Source: Nitrospirota bacterium (GTDB lineage Bacteria > Nitrospirota > JACRHL01). From it: a stretch of DNA of 64,000 nucleotides. Below the pieces are notes generated by a model. The model searched no databases, was not told the origin of the DNA, and saw nothing but the letters and a program-made list of their open reading frames with translations. Of the stretch, positions 1 to 8,380 are shown in pieces; within the stretch, counting starts at the first letter, position 1, and each line of letters opens with the position of its first letter. The position numbers and the translations under genes were made by a program. The stretch spans positions 1 to 64,000 of the forward strand of contig JAOUFN010000008.1 of assembly GCA_029858285.1 (NCBI GenBank), given 5' to 3'.

Positions 1-244
1 CGATCTCAATAGTACGGCCGCAGCCGCGGATGGTGGTGGCGGAACCGGTACGGGGGGCGGTGGCGGCATTGGTGGAGGAGGAACTGGCGGGGTTGGCGGG
101 GTTGGCGGGGTTGGCGGAACCGGTTCGGGCAACCCCTCCCAGGAAAGCGCCGCAGGCTGTAGCGTGGGGGGGGGCGCCGATGCCCTGCTGGCGGGGCTGT
201 TGATCGTGGCCCTGTGTGCGGGGGCGCGGCGTCGGAGCCTGTAG
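1..244 (+). CDS. C-terminal end of a Gly-rich, probably surface-sorted protein (5' truncated)
   Basis: An open frame enters from the left edge (first complete codon at base 2) and stops with TAG at 242-244. The visible 80 residues are a glycine/threonine/valine-rich stretch, partly encoded by 9-bp repeats, then a Cys-containing turn (AAGCSVGGGAD), one hydrophobic helix (ALLAGLLIVALCAGA) and a basic end (RRRSL). This tripartite tail of Cys motif, transmembrane helix and Arg cluster is the architecture of C-terminal protein-sorting signals such as MYXO-CTERM or Synergist-CTERM. By inference the mature protein is exported and its tail is cut or anchored at the membrane. The body of the protein lies outside the window, so its function is unknown. 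No sortase-like processing enzyme is seen nearby. Confidence 0.7.
   Translation, partial: DLNSTAAAADGGGGTGTGGGGGIGGGGTGGVGGVGGVGGTGSGNPSQESAAGCSVGGGADALLAGLLIVALCAGARRRSL
86..112 (+). repeat. Three tandem 9-bp repeats (GGCGGGGTT) coding Gly-Gly-Val
   Basis: Three perfect copies of a 9-base unit lie inside the Gly-rich linker of the left-edge gene. The repeat keeps the frame, so changes in copy number would lengthen or shorten the linker without breaking the gene. Confidence 0.85.
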
Positions 245-254
245 CACCGGATTC

Positions 255-863
255 CTAGTCGAAGCGCACGGGCAGCGTCAGCGCATGCCCAAGGCGCTTC
301 AGGTATTCGGCCAGAGGGATCAGGGTGGCTCCGAAGCCCATCAGATGGCTGGTGACAAACTGGGTATCCAGCAGCGCGAAACCACGTTGCCGCAACCGCT
401 CCACCAAAAACACCAGCGCCACCTTGCTGGCGTCGCGCTCGCGGGAGAACATGGACTCACCCATGAACGCTCCCCCCAGTGCCACGCCGTAAAGTCCGCC
501 CACGCGATGGCCATCGCGCCATGCCTCCACGCTGTGGGCCTTGCCTTGGGCGTGCAATTCCCCGTAAACCCGGATGAGGTCCCCGTTGATCCAACTGCTG
601 GGACGTCCCGGCCCCGGGACGGAACAATCGCGCATGGTGCCCTGGAAGTCGGCGTTCACCCGAACTTCGAAATGCCCGCAGCGCACTGTGCGGGCCAGAC
701 GGCGCGGCACATGGAAGGAGTCCAGTTCGAACACCGCGCGCGGATCGGGGGCGTACCACTGGATTGACCCGTCCTCCGGGTCGGCCATGGGAAAGATGCC
801 GTGGCGGTAGGCATGCTCCACCAGTCGGGCATCGAAGGGAGAATGCAGGCGGGGCGGACTCAC
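255..863 (-). CDS. aat: Leucyl/phenylalanyl-tRNA--protein transferase
   Basis: The 202-residue product transfers Leu or Phe from aminoacyl-tRNA to N-terminal Arg or Lys of proteins, marking them for ClpS/ClpAP in the bacterial N-end rule pathway. It acts in the cytoplasm. Family hallmarks are visible: GIFPM (22-26), WYAPDPRAV (36-44), SSWINGDLIRVY (89-100) and the glycine-rich GGLYGVALGGAFMGESMF (122-139). Length is close to the usual 200-240 residues, with short ends. The start is GTG at 863. It lies 66 bases downstream of a TPR gene on the same strand and may be read through from it. No clpS or clpA is in the window. Confidence 0.95.
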   Translation of the reverse strand: MSPPRLHSPFDARLVEHAYRHGIFPMADPEDGSIQWYAPDPRAVFELDSFHVPRRLARTVRCGHFEVRVNADFQGTMRDCSVPGPGRPSSWINGDLIRVYGELHAQGKAHSVEAWRDGHRVGGLYGVALGGAFMGESMFSRERDASKVALVFLVERLRQRGFALLDTQFVTSHLMGFGATLIPLAEYLKRLGHALTLPVRFD

Positions 864-929
864 GGGGGATAATCTACCGAGAATGGCGTAATTTGCCGCG
901 ATCTGTTCCCGCCAGACGGGACGGCAAGG

Positions 930-2132
930 TTATGGGGTGGCTCCGGGTTCGGCGGGAAGGCCCGCCACCACGCGGAAACGCGGTTCCAGCGCGATGCGGC
1001 GGAAGCAGGCTTCCACCTGCCCGTCGGGGCGCACGCACCAGTTTCGCGCTGCAGCGGGGTCGATGCGGTGGGCGTCTTCCAGCAGGTTCAGAGCGCGGGT
1101 CGCCTCACCGGTCTCAGCCATTAGTCCGGCCAGGTAATGGCGAGCCGCAAAGGCCTCCGGTCGTTCGGTGATCAGGCCTTCCCACATGGCAATCGCCCGA
1201 GGGTGATCCCCGGAGTCCATGGCCAGCCAGCCGAGGAAAGCGGCCAGGTCGTCCCGTTCCGGCCCGTCGGCGGCGGTGGTCAGTGCCTGCTCTACTATCC
1301 GAAAGGCGCGTGGTCCGTCTCCGTTTCTGGACAGAAAGCGGGCAAACTCCTCCAGCACCGAGGGGTCGTCGCCAAATTCATCATAGAGGGTTTGAAAGAC
1401 GTTGCGTGCGGCGTCCTTGCGCCCCATTTCGTCGTACAGGTGGGCCAGGTTGATCTGCGGTACCGGGTCGTCAGGGTCCAGTTCCACGGCGCGGAGGTAG
1501 CTTTTCAAGGCACGCGGATGGCGGCCTTCCAACTGGTAGATACGCCCCAGATTGGTCATGTGGCTGGCGCAGCCGGGGCTCTTGCGGGCCACGCGCTTGA
1601 GGTGAAAGCGGGCCTCTTCCAACCGCCCGGTTTCGGTGAGGGCGATGCCCTCCAGGGTCTCCAGACACTCCACGGCGTCCGGCCACTGGGTTTCCATTTC
1701 CGGGCTGCGTTCGGCGCGGGTGAGTTCGAGGACGCTGGGGAAATTTCCTTCCTCGTAAGCGCGGTGCGCCAGGTACTCCCGCGCCGGCAGGTCACCCTGA
1801 CCGGAGAGCTCTTCGAGAATACCCACGCCGCGTTCTGCGTCCACACCCTCTTCCACCAGCAGCGCTGCCAGTTCGTAGAGAGAGCCGGCAGGCTTGGGGG
1901 CGGCGGCACTCTGTTCCAGAGCCTCCACCGCCTCACGCAACCGCCCCAGATGGCGGAGGGTGACGCCCTTCCAGTGGTAAAGGTCCATGTTGGGGCCAAA
2001 GTGCGCCAGGGCCCCCTCGAAAATCTTCAGCGCATCCTCGTACCGCCCCTCATCGAACAGGGCCAGCCCTTCGCGCAGGGTGCGGTCGATGCCACGCGCA
2101 GTCACCGAAACAATATCATCCATAGGGGCCAT
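930..2132 (-). CDS. Tetratricopeptide-repeat protein of unknown role
   Basis: About 400 residues made almost entirely of helical TPR-like repeats. Clear units read EGRYEDALKIFEGAL near the N-terminus, LEGRHPRALKSYLRAVELDP in the middle and an LAGLMAETGEATRALNLLEDA unit near the end. No signal peptide or membrane segment is visible, so a cytoplasmic scaffold or interaction protein is most likely. I set the start at ATG 2132 (MAPMDDI), just after GGGG; ATG 2123 (MDDIVSV) is equally possible. The open frame runs further upstream to 2252, but that part is low-complexity and overlaps the divergent promoter region of the FmdB-like gene. aat follows on the same strand. Beyond TPR I do not recognise the family. 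Confidence 0.75.
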   Translation of the reverse strand: MAPMDDIVSVTARGIDRTLREGLALFDEGRYEDALKIFEGALAHFGPNMDLYHWKGVTLRHLGRLREAVEALEQSAAAPKPAGSLYELAALLVEEGVDAERGVGILEELSGQGDLPAREYLAHRAYEEGNFPSVLELTRAERSPEMETQWPDAVECLETLEGIALTETGRLEEARFHLKRVARKSPGCASHMTNLGRIYQLEGRHPRALKSYLRAVELDPDDPVPQINLAHLYDEMGRKDAARNVFQTLYDEFGDDPSVLEEFARFLSRNGDGPRAFRIVEQALTTAADGPERDDLAAFLGWLAMDSGDHPRAIAMWEGLITERPEAFAARHYLAGLMAETGEATRALNLLEDAHRIDPAAARNWCVRPDGQVEACFRRIALEPRFRVVAGLPAEPGATP

Positions 2133-2250
2133 TTTACCCCAATACGGGCCTCCGGTCCCGCCCGTTTCGCGTTGTGGACCACTGACCTGCCGTGTTACCA
2201 TGAAAAACCAGTAATCACCGGTGTTTCGACGGGCAGTTCGAGGAGTTCCC

Positions 2251-2493
2251 ATGCCGCTTTACGAGTATCGTTGCGAACCTTGTGGGGATGAATTCACCCT
2301 GTTGCAGCCAATGAGTGTTCGCCCCGGAGACACCACCTGCCCGGCCTGTGGCGGCCGAGAGGTGGCGCGCCGTATGAGCGTGTTTGCACCGTCGGTTCCG
2401 TCTGGCCCCGCTTCCGCGCAGGGAGGCTGTGGCCCCATGGGCGGATGCGGGATCCCCCAGTCCGGGTGCGGTAGCGGTGGGTGCGGGTTGTGA
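2251..2493 (+). CDS. FmdB-like putative regulatory zinc-ribbon protein
   Basis: An 80-residue protein that starts MPLYEYRCEPCGDEF, the signature of the FmdB/CxxC_CxxC_SSSS family. Two CxxC knuckles (residues 8-11 and about 31-34) form a small zinc ribbon. The C-terminus is Gly/Cys-rich, with several more cysteines in GGCG and SGCG motifs, as is common in this family. The start is well fixed by GAGGAG 7 bases before ATG 2251; in-frame codons upstream lack this site. Members are usually called putative transcriptional regulators after methylotroph FmdB, but the biochemical role is not established. It is transcribed away from the TPR gene. Confidence 0.85.
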   Translation: MPLYEYRCEPCGDEFTLLQPMSVRPGDTTCPACGGREVARRMSVFAPSVPSGPASAQGGCGPMGGCGIPQSGCGSGGCGL

Positions 2494-2570
2494 CCGTGCG
2501 GGCACGAACGGGGAACCTCTGATCCCGGGGGTGGGCCGTTGCGCACCCCCTTACTCGTGAAGCACTACTC

Positions 2571-4091
2571 ATGAAGACCCCCATCGTCATCCACAAGGAG
2601 CGTTGCAACCTGTGCGGCGGCGCTCCAGCGTGTGTGCCCGCCTGTCCGCAGCAGATTCTTACCACCGACGGGCGGCGCATCGTGCTGACGCACACCAACC
2701 GTTGCCCGGAGGGGTGCACCATCTGCGTGGATGTGTGCGACTCGCACGTCTTTTCGCTGGTGGAAGAGGTACACAACGGGCTGGGAGTGGTGCCCGCCGA
2801 GCGTATCAACGGACCCGCGCGGCTGCATCATGTGTCGTACCTGCGTGACGAGGAGCAGGGTCGGGACGAAATGTCCCGTCGCTTTTCGGCCCTGTGCGAT
2901 CGCCTTGGTATCCCGGACAGCCAGCGTACCCAGGGTGAAACCCGTGCCCACGCCTGGGGCACCGTGCCTGGCCATACGGACACCGCCCTGCAACTGACCT
3001 GGGAATTGCATACCGAGTATTACTTTGTGCGCGCCATTCTCGCCCACGACGAGGGCTCGTCAAAGCATGACCAGATGCCGGACGAAAAACTGGTGGAGGT
3101 GGTGGTGCCCCACTTGCAGGCCTTCGGCAGGCCGCCTCTGCTCACCTGCCTGGATATTCTTGTGGCAGACCGCCCCCTGGGGGGCGACGAGGTTTGCGAC
3201 TGGATCGTTTGCCGCAACCGGTTTGGCGCTCGCGTGCTGGGTGGAGACCTGGCCGTCTATACGAACTACGAGCCGGTAAGCGGGCGTGAGCGCTATGTTC
3301 TGTGCGGCACGCCGGAGGCCATCCGCAGACACGGGGCGTTTGCCGCCGCCAACATTTGCCAGATCGAAAATTACTACCACCTGCTGATGATCCCGCGCAC
3401 CGAGGTGCGCGACGTGGTGCAGGAAGCGTATCGCATGGAAAAGGCGCTTGGACAGCGCATCCGTGCCATCACCGCCGCCATCGCCAAGTCGGAACCGGCG
3501 CAAATGGAGGAGTGGCTCAAGGATCTTACCGTGGACCTGTCGCGGGTGGTGGGGTGGTCGGCGCGTTTCAACCATGTGTTGTCGGCCTCATTTCCCTATG
3601 GTGAGATGGTGCGGGGGGGATTTGCCGAGTGGAAGGAGACGCCGGTCGAGGGATTTTCCCTGCTGTCGCCGATAATCATTGAGCGGGTGACTTCGGTGGT
3701 GGAGGAGTACCGCGCCTTTTCCGCCCGACTGGATCGGCTGGAGAACGAGGTCTCCGATCTGGTGGCAATCCTGCGCACCCGCGCCGAGATGAACATGGAA
3801 AGCCAGAATACCCAGTTGCTGCAAAATCTGGATGCCCGATCGGCCATTCAGTTGCGCCTTCAGGAGATGGCCGAGGGGTTGTCGGTGATCGTCATTTCGT
3901 ACTACCTGACCGGGTTGGCCGGGTATGTGTTCAAGGCGCTGGAGAAACAGCGGATTATCGACAACGCCACGATCCCTACCGCTGTGTTCATCCCGGTGGC
4001 GGTGGCAACTGCGTTCTATATCGCCCACCGGGGGGTGTCGAAGCTGCGCAAAAAAGCCTCCCGGATTTCTTCCCACCCGCCCGCGGGCTAA
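2571..4091 (+). CDS. Two-cluster ferredoxin domain fused to a DUF3422 membrane-anchored protein
   Basis: The 506-residue protein has two parts. Residues 1-65 form a ferredoxin-like module with eight cysteines in two sets (C12, C15, C21, C25 and C45, C49, C52, C56), able to bind two [4Fe-4S] clusters. The rest matches the DUF3422 family, best known in alphaproteobacteria: LTWELHTEYYFVRAI, the YRMEKALGQRIRAI region, a coiled region around SARLDRLENEVSDLVAILRT, and a C-terminal pair of hydrophobic helices (ISYYLTGLAGYVF and TAVFIPVAVATAFYI) followed by a basic tail. DUF3422 proteins usually lack a ferredoxin head. The head has no signal peptide, so the clusters should face the cytoplasm. The role is unknown; a membrane-tethered electron-transfer or redox-sensing function is inference. 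It stands 77 bases after the FmdB-like gene. Confidence 0.8.
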   Translation: MKTPIVIHKERCNLCGGAPACVPACPQQILTTDGRRIVLTHTNRCPEGCTICVDVCDSHVFSLVEEVHNGLGVVPAERINGPARLHHVSYLRDEEQGRDEMSRRFSALCDRLGIPDSQRTQGETRAHAWGTVPGHTDTALQLTWELHTEYYFVRAILAHDEGSSKHDQMPDEKLVEVVVPHLQAFGRPPLLTCLDILVADRPLGGDEVCDWIVCRNRFGARVLGGDLAVYTNYEPVSGRERYVLCGTPEAIRRHGAFAAANICQIENYYHLLMIPRTEVRDVVQEAYRMEKALGQRIRAITAAIAKSEPAQMEEWLKDLTVDLSRVVGWSARFNHVLSASFPYGEMVRGGFAEWKETPVEGFSLLSPIIIERVTSVVEEYRAFSARLDRLENEVSDLVAILRTRAEMNMESQNTQLLQNLDARSAIQLRLQEMAEGLSVIVISYYLTGLAGYVFKALEKQRIIDNATIPTAVFIPVAVATAFYIAHRGVSKLRKKASRISSHPPAG

Positions 4092-4172
4092 CCGGATATC
4101 CAGTCGGAGTCGCCCACGGGGGTGGGCCAAGAGCTCGGGGATTTGTCCCCAGGGTGATTTTGGACACACGTG

Positions 4173-6242
4173 ATGGGTGTAGAACAAACAGGTATGTGGC
4201 AGCCCATTCTGGCCTTGCTGCTTTTTGCCACTTCCACATGGGGGTGGGGATGGCTGGCGGAGCGGATTGTTGGCGGGCATTCTGGCAGCCTCCCCGGAGG
4301 AAATTCCAATACCCGCTGGGCTTTTTCCATGGTGCTGGGGCTGGCGACGCTGGCGCTGTGCGGTGGTGTGCTCAATTTGCTGGAGTTGGCGTATGCCCCG
4401 GCCTTGTGGGCTCTGTTAGCCATAGGCTGGCTGGTGGCTGTGGCACAGATGGTGATGTGGTGGCGCCGGGGGCGGGCACTGCCGGACCGGGAAGGGTGGC
4501 AGTGGGCGCTGGTCAGTGCCGGACCTGCATTGGTGGTGCTGGTATTTTTCGCCGTCACCCTGATGCCCGCAGGTATGTTAAATATCGGCGACGACCTGAA
4601 TACCTACTTGCCGCGGCCAGTGAGGATGTTGGACACCGGCATCTTGGCCGCAGGCCCATTCGCGTTGATCGGTGTCGACAGCCTGGGGGTGCAGGGATTT
4701 TTTCATGCCTTCCTGCTGCTGGTGTTTCCCCTGACATTTCTGAATGGCTTTGACGCGGTGTTCTGCCAGGCCTTGTCGGTGGCCTTGGCAATTGGGGCGG
4801 CACGTTTCTTGGGAGGTCGTCCGTGGCACGGGGCCGCCGCTGCCGGGGTGGTGCTGCTGGTCAATATTCAGCAGGTGAATATTTCGGCCAACTACGCGCT
4901 GGTGGCGGGGGTTCTAGGGCTTTTTTTCGCCACCGAGGCATTGCAATTGCGACTGCTTTTGGGGCGCGGGCAGAGGGGTTGCGATCGCCCCGGAATTTTA
5001 CGCGCCGCTGCCGGAGTGGGGCTATTATTGGCCTTTTTGGTGGCTCTGAAGTTTACTGCGGTTGTGTACGCCGGGTTGTTTTTCCTGTGTCTGTTCGGAG
5101 GCCTTTTGGCCACCCGTCCAGGGGACTGGCGCCGGGTGGGGTTGGCGGGTGCCACCACCGCGGGAGCGGGCACCCTTGCCCTGCTTCCGTGGCTGGTGTC
5201 CTATCGTGAGACCTATCTGGCGACGTTGCGAAACTTTACCACGGGCAGCCGTCCGCAGTGGGATGTGCGGCCGTTCCCAATGGGAGCGGAATTGCTGCCG
5301 GAGAAACTGTTCTCGACCCAGGAGTTGTTTTTGGGTGGCTTTGCTATTGTCTATAGCCTGTTGGCGCTGATTCTCGCGGTGTTGTGTGGTGTGGGTGTAT
5401 GGCAGCTGGCGCGCAGGCAGCGGGGAGAAAAAAAACAGGTGTCCTGGGTCGTCCTGCTGGCCCTATTGGCGCCGACCGTGGTCATGTATCTGGTTAATCC
5501 ATTTTTGATCGACGTAGATACTGCTATCCGTTACTCGTTGCCGTTTCTGGTCGCGTCACTGGCGGTGGTCACCCCGTTAGGGTTGGCGGTAAGGGCCGAG
5601 GGAGGCGGGGGGGACAGGCGGATTTCAGTCGTGGCGTTTTTGGGTTTGATGTCCTTGGTGTCCTTCCTTCCGTCCCTGGGGGGGCGACTCGCCCGAGCCG
5701 GGCAGCAGCACTCGGTGCTGTCCTATCCGGTAACAACAGCAGATGCCATGTATGTTCAGCATGTGGTGGCCCCCGATTTTTGCCAGTTGATTCGTCATGT
5801 GCAACAACAAGTCGAACCGGGGGCGGGGCTATTGGCGTGGATCGCCACGCCGCACTGCTTGGATTTTGCGCGCAACCGGGTGTGGGAGGCCTCGGCGCCG
5901 GGGCTGCTCAACCCGGCCTTGTCCCTAGGGTTGGAATCCCCACCCACAGCACTGTCGGATATGTTGCGTGCCAATGGGATACGCTACGTGCTGTGGGAGT
6001 ATCAAGGGTTCCCAATTGCCACAGCGCAACGTCTTGAGCGCCAACTTTCCCGTGACCGGGCGGTGTTCCGGCGCTTGGGGTGGGCCAATCTGCGCTACCG
6101 GAAGTGGTTGTCCGACCTGGCGACCGAACCTAGGTTGATGCTGGCGGACGACCACATGATCCTATTGGATTTGGATGCGCCGCAGACTGAAGTGGTTCCC
6201 GTCCACTCCGGGGGTCAGGAGCGGACGTCCGGTAAGCAATGA
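4173..6242 (+). CDS. Polytopic membrane protein, probable GT-C type glycosyltransferase
   Basis: About 689 residues with roughly eleven or twelve hydrophobic helices and a soluble C-terminal domain of about 190 residues. An acidic pair (GDDLNTYLPRPVRML) sits in the first large loop after the early helices, where GT-C enzymes such as ArnT and PMT carry their catalytic or metal-binding acid. No close named family is evident by eye. The case for a glycosyltransferase rests on topology and on its coupled partners: the next gene is a polyprenyl-phosphate GT2 enzyme and the third is a small flippase-like protein. The likely reaction is transfer of a sugar from polyprenyl-phosphate to an envelope acceptor on the outer face of the inner membrane. 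Start is ATG 4173; GTG 4170 and ATG 4194 are alternatives. Confidence 0.6.
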   Translation: MGVEQTGMWQPILALLLFATSTWGWGWLAERIVGGHSGSLPGGNSNTRWAFSMVLGLATLALCGGVLNLLELAYAPALWALLAIGWLVAVAQMVMWWRRGRALPDREGWQWALVSAGPALVVLVFFAVTLMPAGMLNIGDDLNTYLPRPVRMLDTGILAAGPFALIGVDSLGVQGFFHAFLLLVFPLTFLNGFDAVFCQALSVALAIGAARFLGGRPWHGAAAAGVVLLVNIQQVNISANYALVAGVLGLFFATEALQLRLLLGRGQRGCDRPGILRAAAGVGLLLAFLVALKFTAVVYAGLFFLCLFGGLLATRPGDWRRVGLAGATTAGAGTLALLPWLVSYRETYLATLRNFTTGSRPQWDVRPFPMGAELLPEKLFSTQELFLGGFAIVYSLLALILAVLCGVGVWQLARRQRGEKKQVSWVVLLALLAPTVVMYLVNPFLIDVDTAIRYSLPFLVASLAVVTPLGLAVRAEGGGGDRRISVVAFLGLMSLVSFLPSLGGRLARAGQQHSVLSYPVTTADAMYVQHVVAPDFCQLIRHVQQQVEPGAGLLAWIATPHCLDFARNRVWEASAPGLLNPALSLGLESPPTALSDMLRANGIRYVLWEYQGFPIATAQRLERQLSRDRAVFRRLGWANLRYRKWLSDLATEPRLMLADDHMILLDLDAPQTEVVPVHSGGQERTSGKQ

Positions 6243-6249
6243 GGTGGAA

Positions 6250-7257
6250 ATGACGGTGCAGGCAGTTGGCAGAATCGGCGTAGTGATCCCGTGCTACCGG
6301 GTGACGGCCCACATTTTTGAGGTGCTGGCGGCGATCGGTCCCGAGGTCGCGCGCATCTACGTGGTAGACGACGCCTGCCCCGAGGAGTCTGGCAAGAGGG
6401 TTGAATCCACTTGCAGTGACCCGCGGGTAACCGTGCTGTTTCACGCGCAAAACCAGGGGGTGGGTGGGGCGGTGATCACCGGCTACCGGCAGGCGTTGGC
6501 CGATGGAATGGATGTGGTGGTCAAGATTGATGGTGACGGCCAGATGGATCCGGCCCTGCTGCCATGCTTTGCGTTGCCGATTCTGGAGGGACAGGCCGAT
6601 TACACCAAGGGTAACCGGTTTCACAATCCGGAGGGTGTCGTTAAGATGCCCTTGGTGCGGTTGCTGGGCAACGCAGGGTTGTCATTCGTGGCCAAGTTCT
6701 CCGCCGGCTACTGGGACGTGTTTGACCCCACCAACGGTTACACTGCCATTCACGCCCGGGTGTTGGAGGAATTGCCGTTGGACAAGATCAGCAAACGGTA
6801 TTTTTTTGAGAGCGACATGCTGTTTCGCCTCAATATTCATCGGGCCGTGGTGCTGGACATCCCGATGCGGGCGGTATACGGCGACGAGCGCAGCAATCTG
6901 CAGATCGCCCGGGTGGCGCCGGAAATTTTTGTTAAAAACCTGCGCAACCTGGGCAAACGCATTGTTTATAACTATTTCTTGCGGGACACTTCAGCCGCCT
7001 CCTTCGAACTGCTGGTTGGGGGCGGGTTGGCCCTGTTCGGGGTGATTTATGGCGCTGTGGCCTGGAGTCGTAGCGTGGCCATTGGGGTTCCGGCCAGCAG
7101 TGGCACCGTGATGCTGGCGGCGTTGCCCACCATCCTGGGTGTGCAATTGTTGCTGGCATTCATTGCCCACGATGTGGCCAGCGTGCCGCGCATTCCCCTT
7201 TCCGGCCGTCTGCGCCGCAAGACGGTCGTGACACAGACAGGGGAGCAGGGGGTATGA
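6250..7257 (+). CDS. Family 2 glycosyltransferase, dolichol/polyprenyl-phosphate sugar synthase-like
   Basis: The 335-residue product has a GT-A fold start (VVIPCYR), a VVDD motif (38-41) and the DxD-type KIDGDGQMDP (92-101), as in DPM1/ArnC-like enzymes that move a nucleotide-activated sugar onto polyprenyl phosphate. Two hydrophobic helices near the C-terminus (about 255-310) would hold it on the inner membrane. Start ATG 6250 follows GAGGTGG and lies 7 bases after the stop of the GT-C-like gene. Its own stop overlaps the ATG of the next gene (ATGA). With its neighbours it forms a set analogous to ArnC-ArnT-ArnE/F. The donor sugar cannot be read from the sequence. Confidence 0.85.
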   Translation: MTVQAVGRIGVVIPCYRVTAHIFEVLAAIGPEVARIYVVDDACPEESGKRVESTCSDPRVTVLFHAQNQGVGGAVITGYRQALADGMDVVVKIDGDGQMDPALLPCFALPILEGQADYTKGNRFHNPEGVVKMPLVRLLGNAGLSFVAKFSAGYWDVFDPTNGYTAIHARVLEELPLDKISKRYFFESDMLFRLNIHRAVVLDIPMRAVYGDERSNLQIARVAPEIFVKNLRNLGKRIVYNYFLRDTSAASFELLVGGGLALFGVIYGAVAWSRSVAIGVPASSGTVMLAALPTILGVQLLLAFIAHDVASVPRIPLSGRLRRKTVVTQTGEQGV

Positions 7258-7610
7258 GTCCGCTGCACCTGTTTTTGCTACTGGTGTGTGTGGCCGCCCT
7301 TGCAGCAGGCCAGATACTGTTCAAGCTGAGCGCGCGGCATCTTTCCGCCAGTGGGCAGGGCATGATTTCCCTGCTGCTTTACCCGGGATTCCTGCTGGCG
7401 CTGGTGCTCTATGGTGGGGCCACACTGCTGTGGATCTGGCTGTTGCGGAATATCCCCCTGACCTTGGCCTACCCGTTTTTTGCCCTTACTTTTCTGTTTG
7501 TACCCCTGGCCTCCTGGGCGTTTCTGGGGGAGGTGGTGGGGGCGCGTTACTGGGTGGGGGTGGGGCTGATTCTGCTGGGCATCTGGGTGACTACCTCGCA
7601 GGTGTCCTAA
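7254..7610 (+). CDS. Small four-helix EamA/SMR-family protein, putative lipid-linked sugar flippase
   Basis: A 118-residue protein with four transmembrane helices, the size of EmrE and of one ArnE or ArnF subunit. Recognisable features are the AAGQILFKLSARHL segment in helix 1 and the PLTLAYPFFALTFLFVPLASW segment near helix 3. It lacks the Glu of drug-exporting EmrE in helix 1 (AALAAGQILFK), which argues against multidrug transport and for an ArnE/F-like or undecaprenyl-phosphate-sugar flippase. It overlaps the GT2 stop codon by four bases, so the two are translationally coupled. By inference it turns the lipid-linked sugar across the inner membrane for use by the GT-C protein. It would have to act as a dimer or oligomer. 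Confidence 0.75.
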   Translation: MSPLHLFLLLVCVAALAAGQILFKLSARHLSASGQGMISLLLYPGFLLALVLYGGATLLWIWLLRNIPLTLAYPFFALTFLFVPLASWAFLGEVVGARYWVGVGLILLGIWVTTSQVS

Positions 7611-7637
7611 CGTGCGGCGTTTGCTCCCGGTTGCGGG

Positions 7638-8309
7638 TCAGATCGGCTGGCAGCGGAACACCTGGAACAGGTGAGGCGGCAACGCGAACGGCAGATTGGC
7701 CCGGTCGGTTACGCGGAAGCCACCGGCCTCAAAAACCTGGCGGATGTCGGCGATGTCGGTGTGGTGGTACTCGCCCTTGCCGGAAAAACCTGCGACAAAA
7801 CGACCGATGCGGTAGGCGACGTTCTCCGTCGGTCCGCTCACCAGCATGCGCCCGCCGGGCTTGAGCCTGGTGTGGAAGGCGCGCACCCAGCCGGGGAGGT
7901 CGTCCACGTGCTCCAGCACGTCGGCGGCGACGATCAGGTCCTGCGAGTGGTCCGGGATAGCCTCGATGCGCTCGGGAAACGCCACATCAAGGTGAAGTTG
8001 TTGCGTCAAAGTGCGGGCAAACTGGGGGAACAGGTCGATGGCCGACACGCGTCGCCCTTCACCCGCTAGGGTGGGCAGAAACAGCCCGATGCCGCAACCA
8101 AACTCCAGCACCGTCTCGCCGGGGGCCAGCAGGGCCAGCCGGGCAATTTCCTCGTAACGCCGCCACATCAACCAGCGGATCAGGGGGTTGCCGTGGGTGT
8201 AGGAAGGGATGGCCATTTCATCCCTATCGCGCTCCGGAATGTCCGCGCGGGTAGCCGCAAGAATGCGCTGGATGTCGGGTGGCGACAGCTTCTTCACGAT
8301 GCTCCTCAA
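7638..8309 (-). CDS. Class I SAM-dependent methyltransferase
   Basis: A 223-residue soluble protein of the UbiG/Methyltransf_11 type. Motif I is VLEFGCGIG (67-75), the acidic ribose-binding residue follows in VSAIDLFP, and AADVLEHVDD (128-137) is the usual post-motif segment. LKPGGRMLVSGP completes the fold. No substrate domain is recognisable, so the methyl acceptor is unknown. It lies convergent to the flippase-like gene and 71 bases downstream of sat on the same strand, so co-transcription with the sulfur operon is possible but not demonstrated. A role in envelope sugar or lipid methylation, because of the adjacent glycosyltransferases, is only a guess. Confidence 0.85.
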   Translation of the reverse strand: MRSIVKKLSPPDIQRILAATRADIPERDRDEMAIPSYTHGNPLIRWLMWRRYEEIARLALLAPGETVLEFGCGIGLFLPTLAGEGRRVSAIDLFPQFARTLTQQLHLDVAFPERIEAIPDHSQDLIVAADVLEHVDDLPGWVRAFHTRLKPGGRMLVSGPTENVAYRIGRFVAGFSGKGEYHHTDIADIRQVFEAGGFRVTDRANLPFALPPHLFQVFRCQPI

Positions 8310-8380
8310 GTCTGCCTGGTGGGGGCCGGGAGTATACCAGTTGGAGCCCTTCTTGGGTTCCCGTTCCCTGCAATCCGGGG

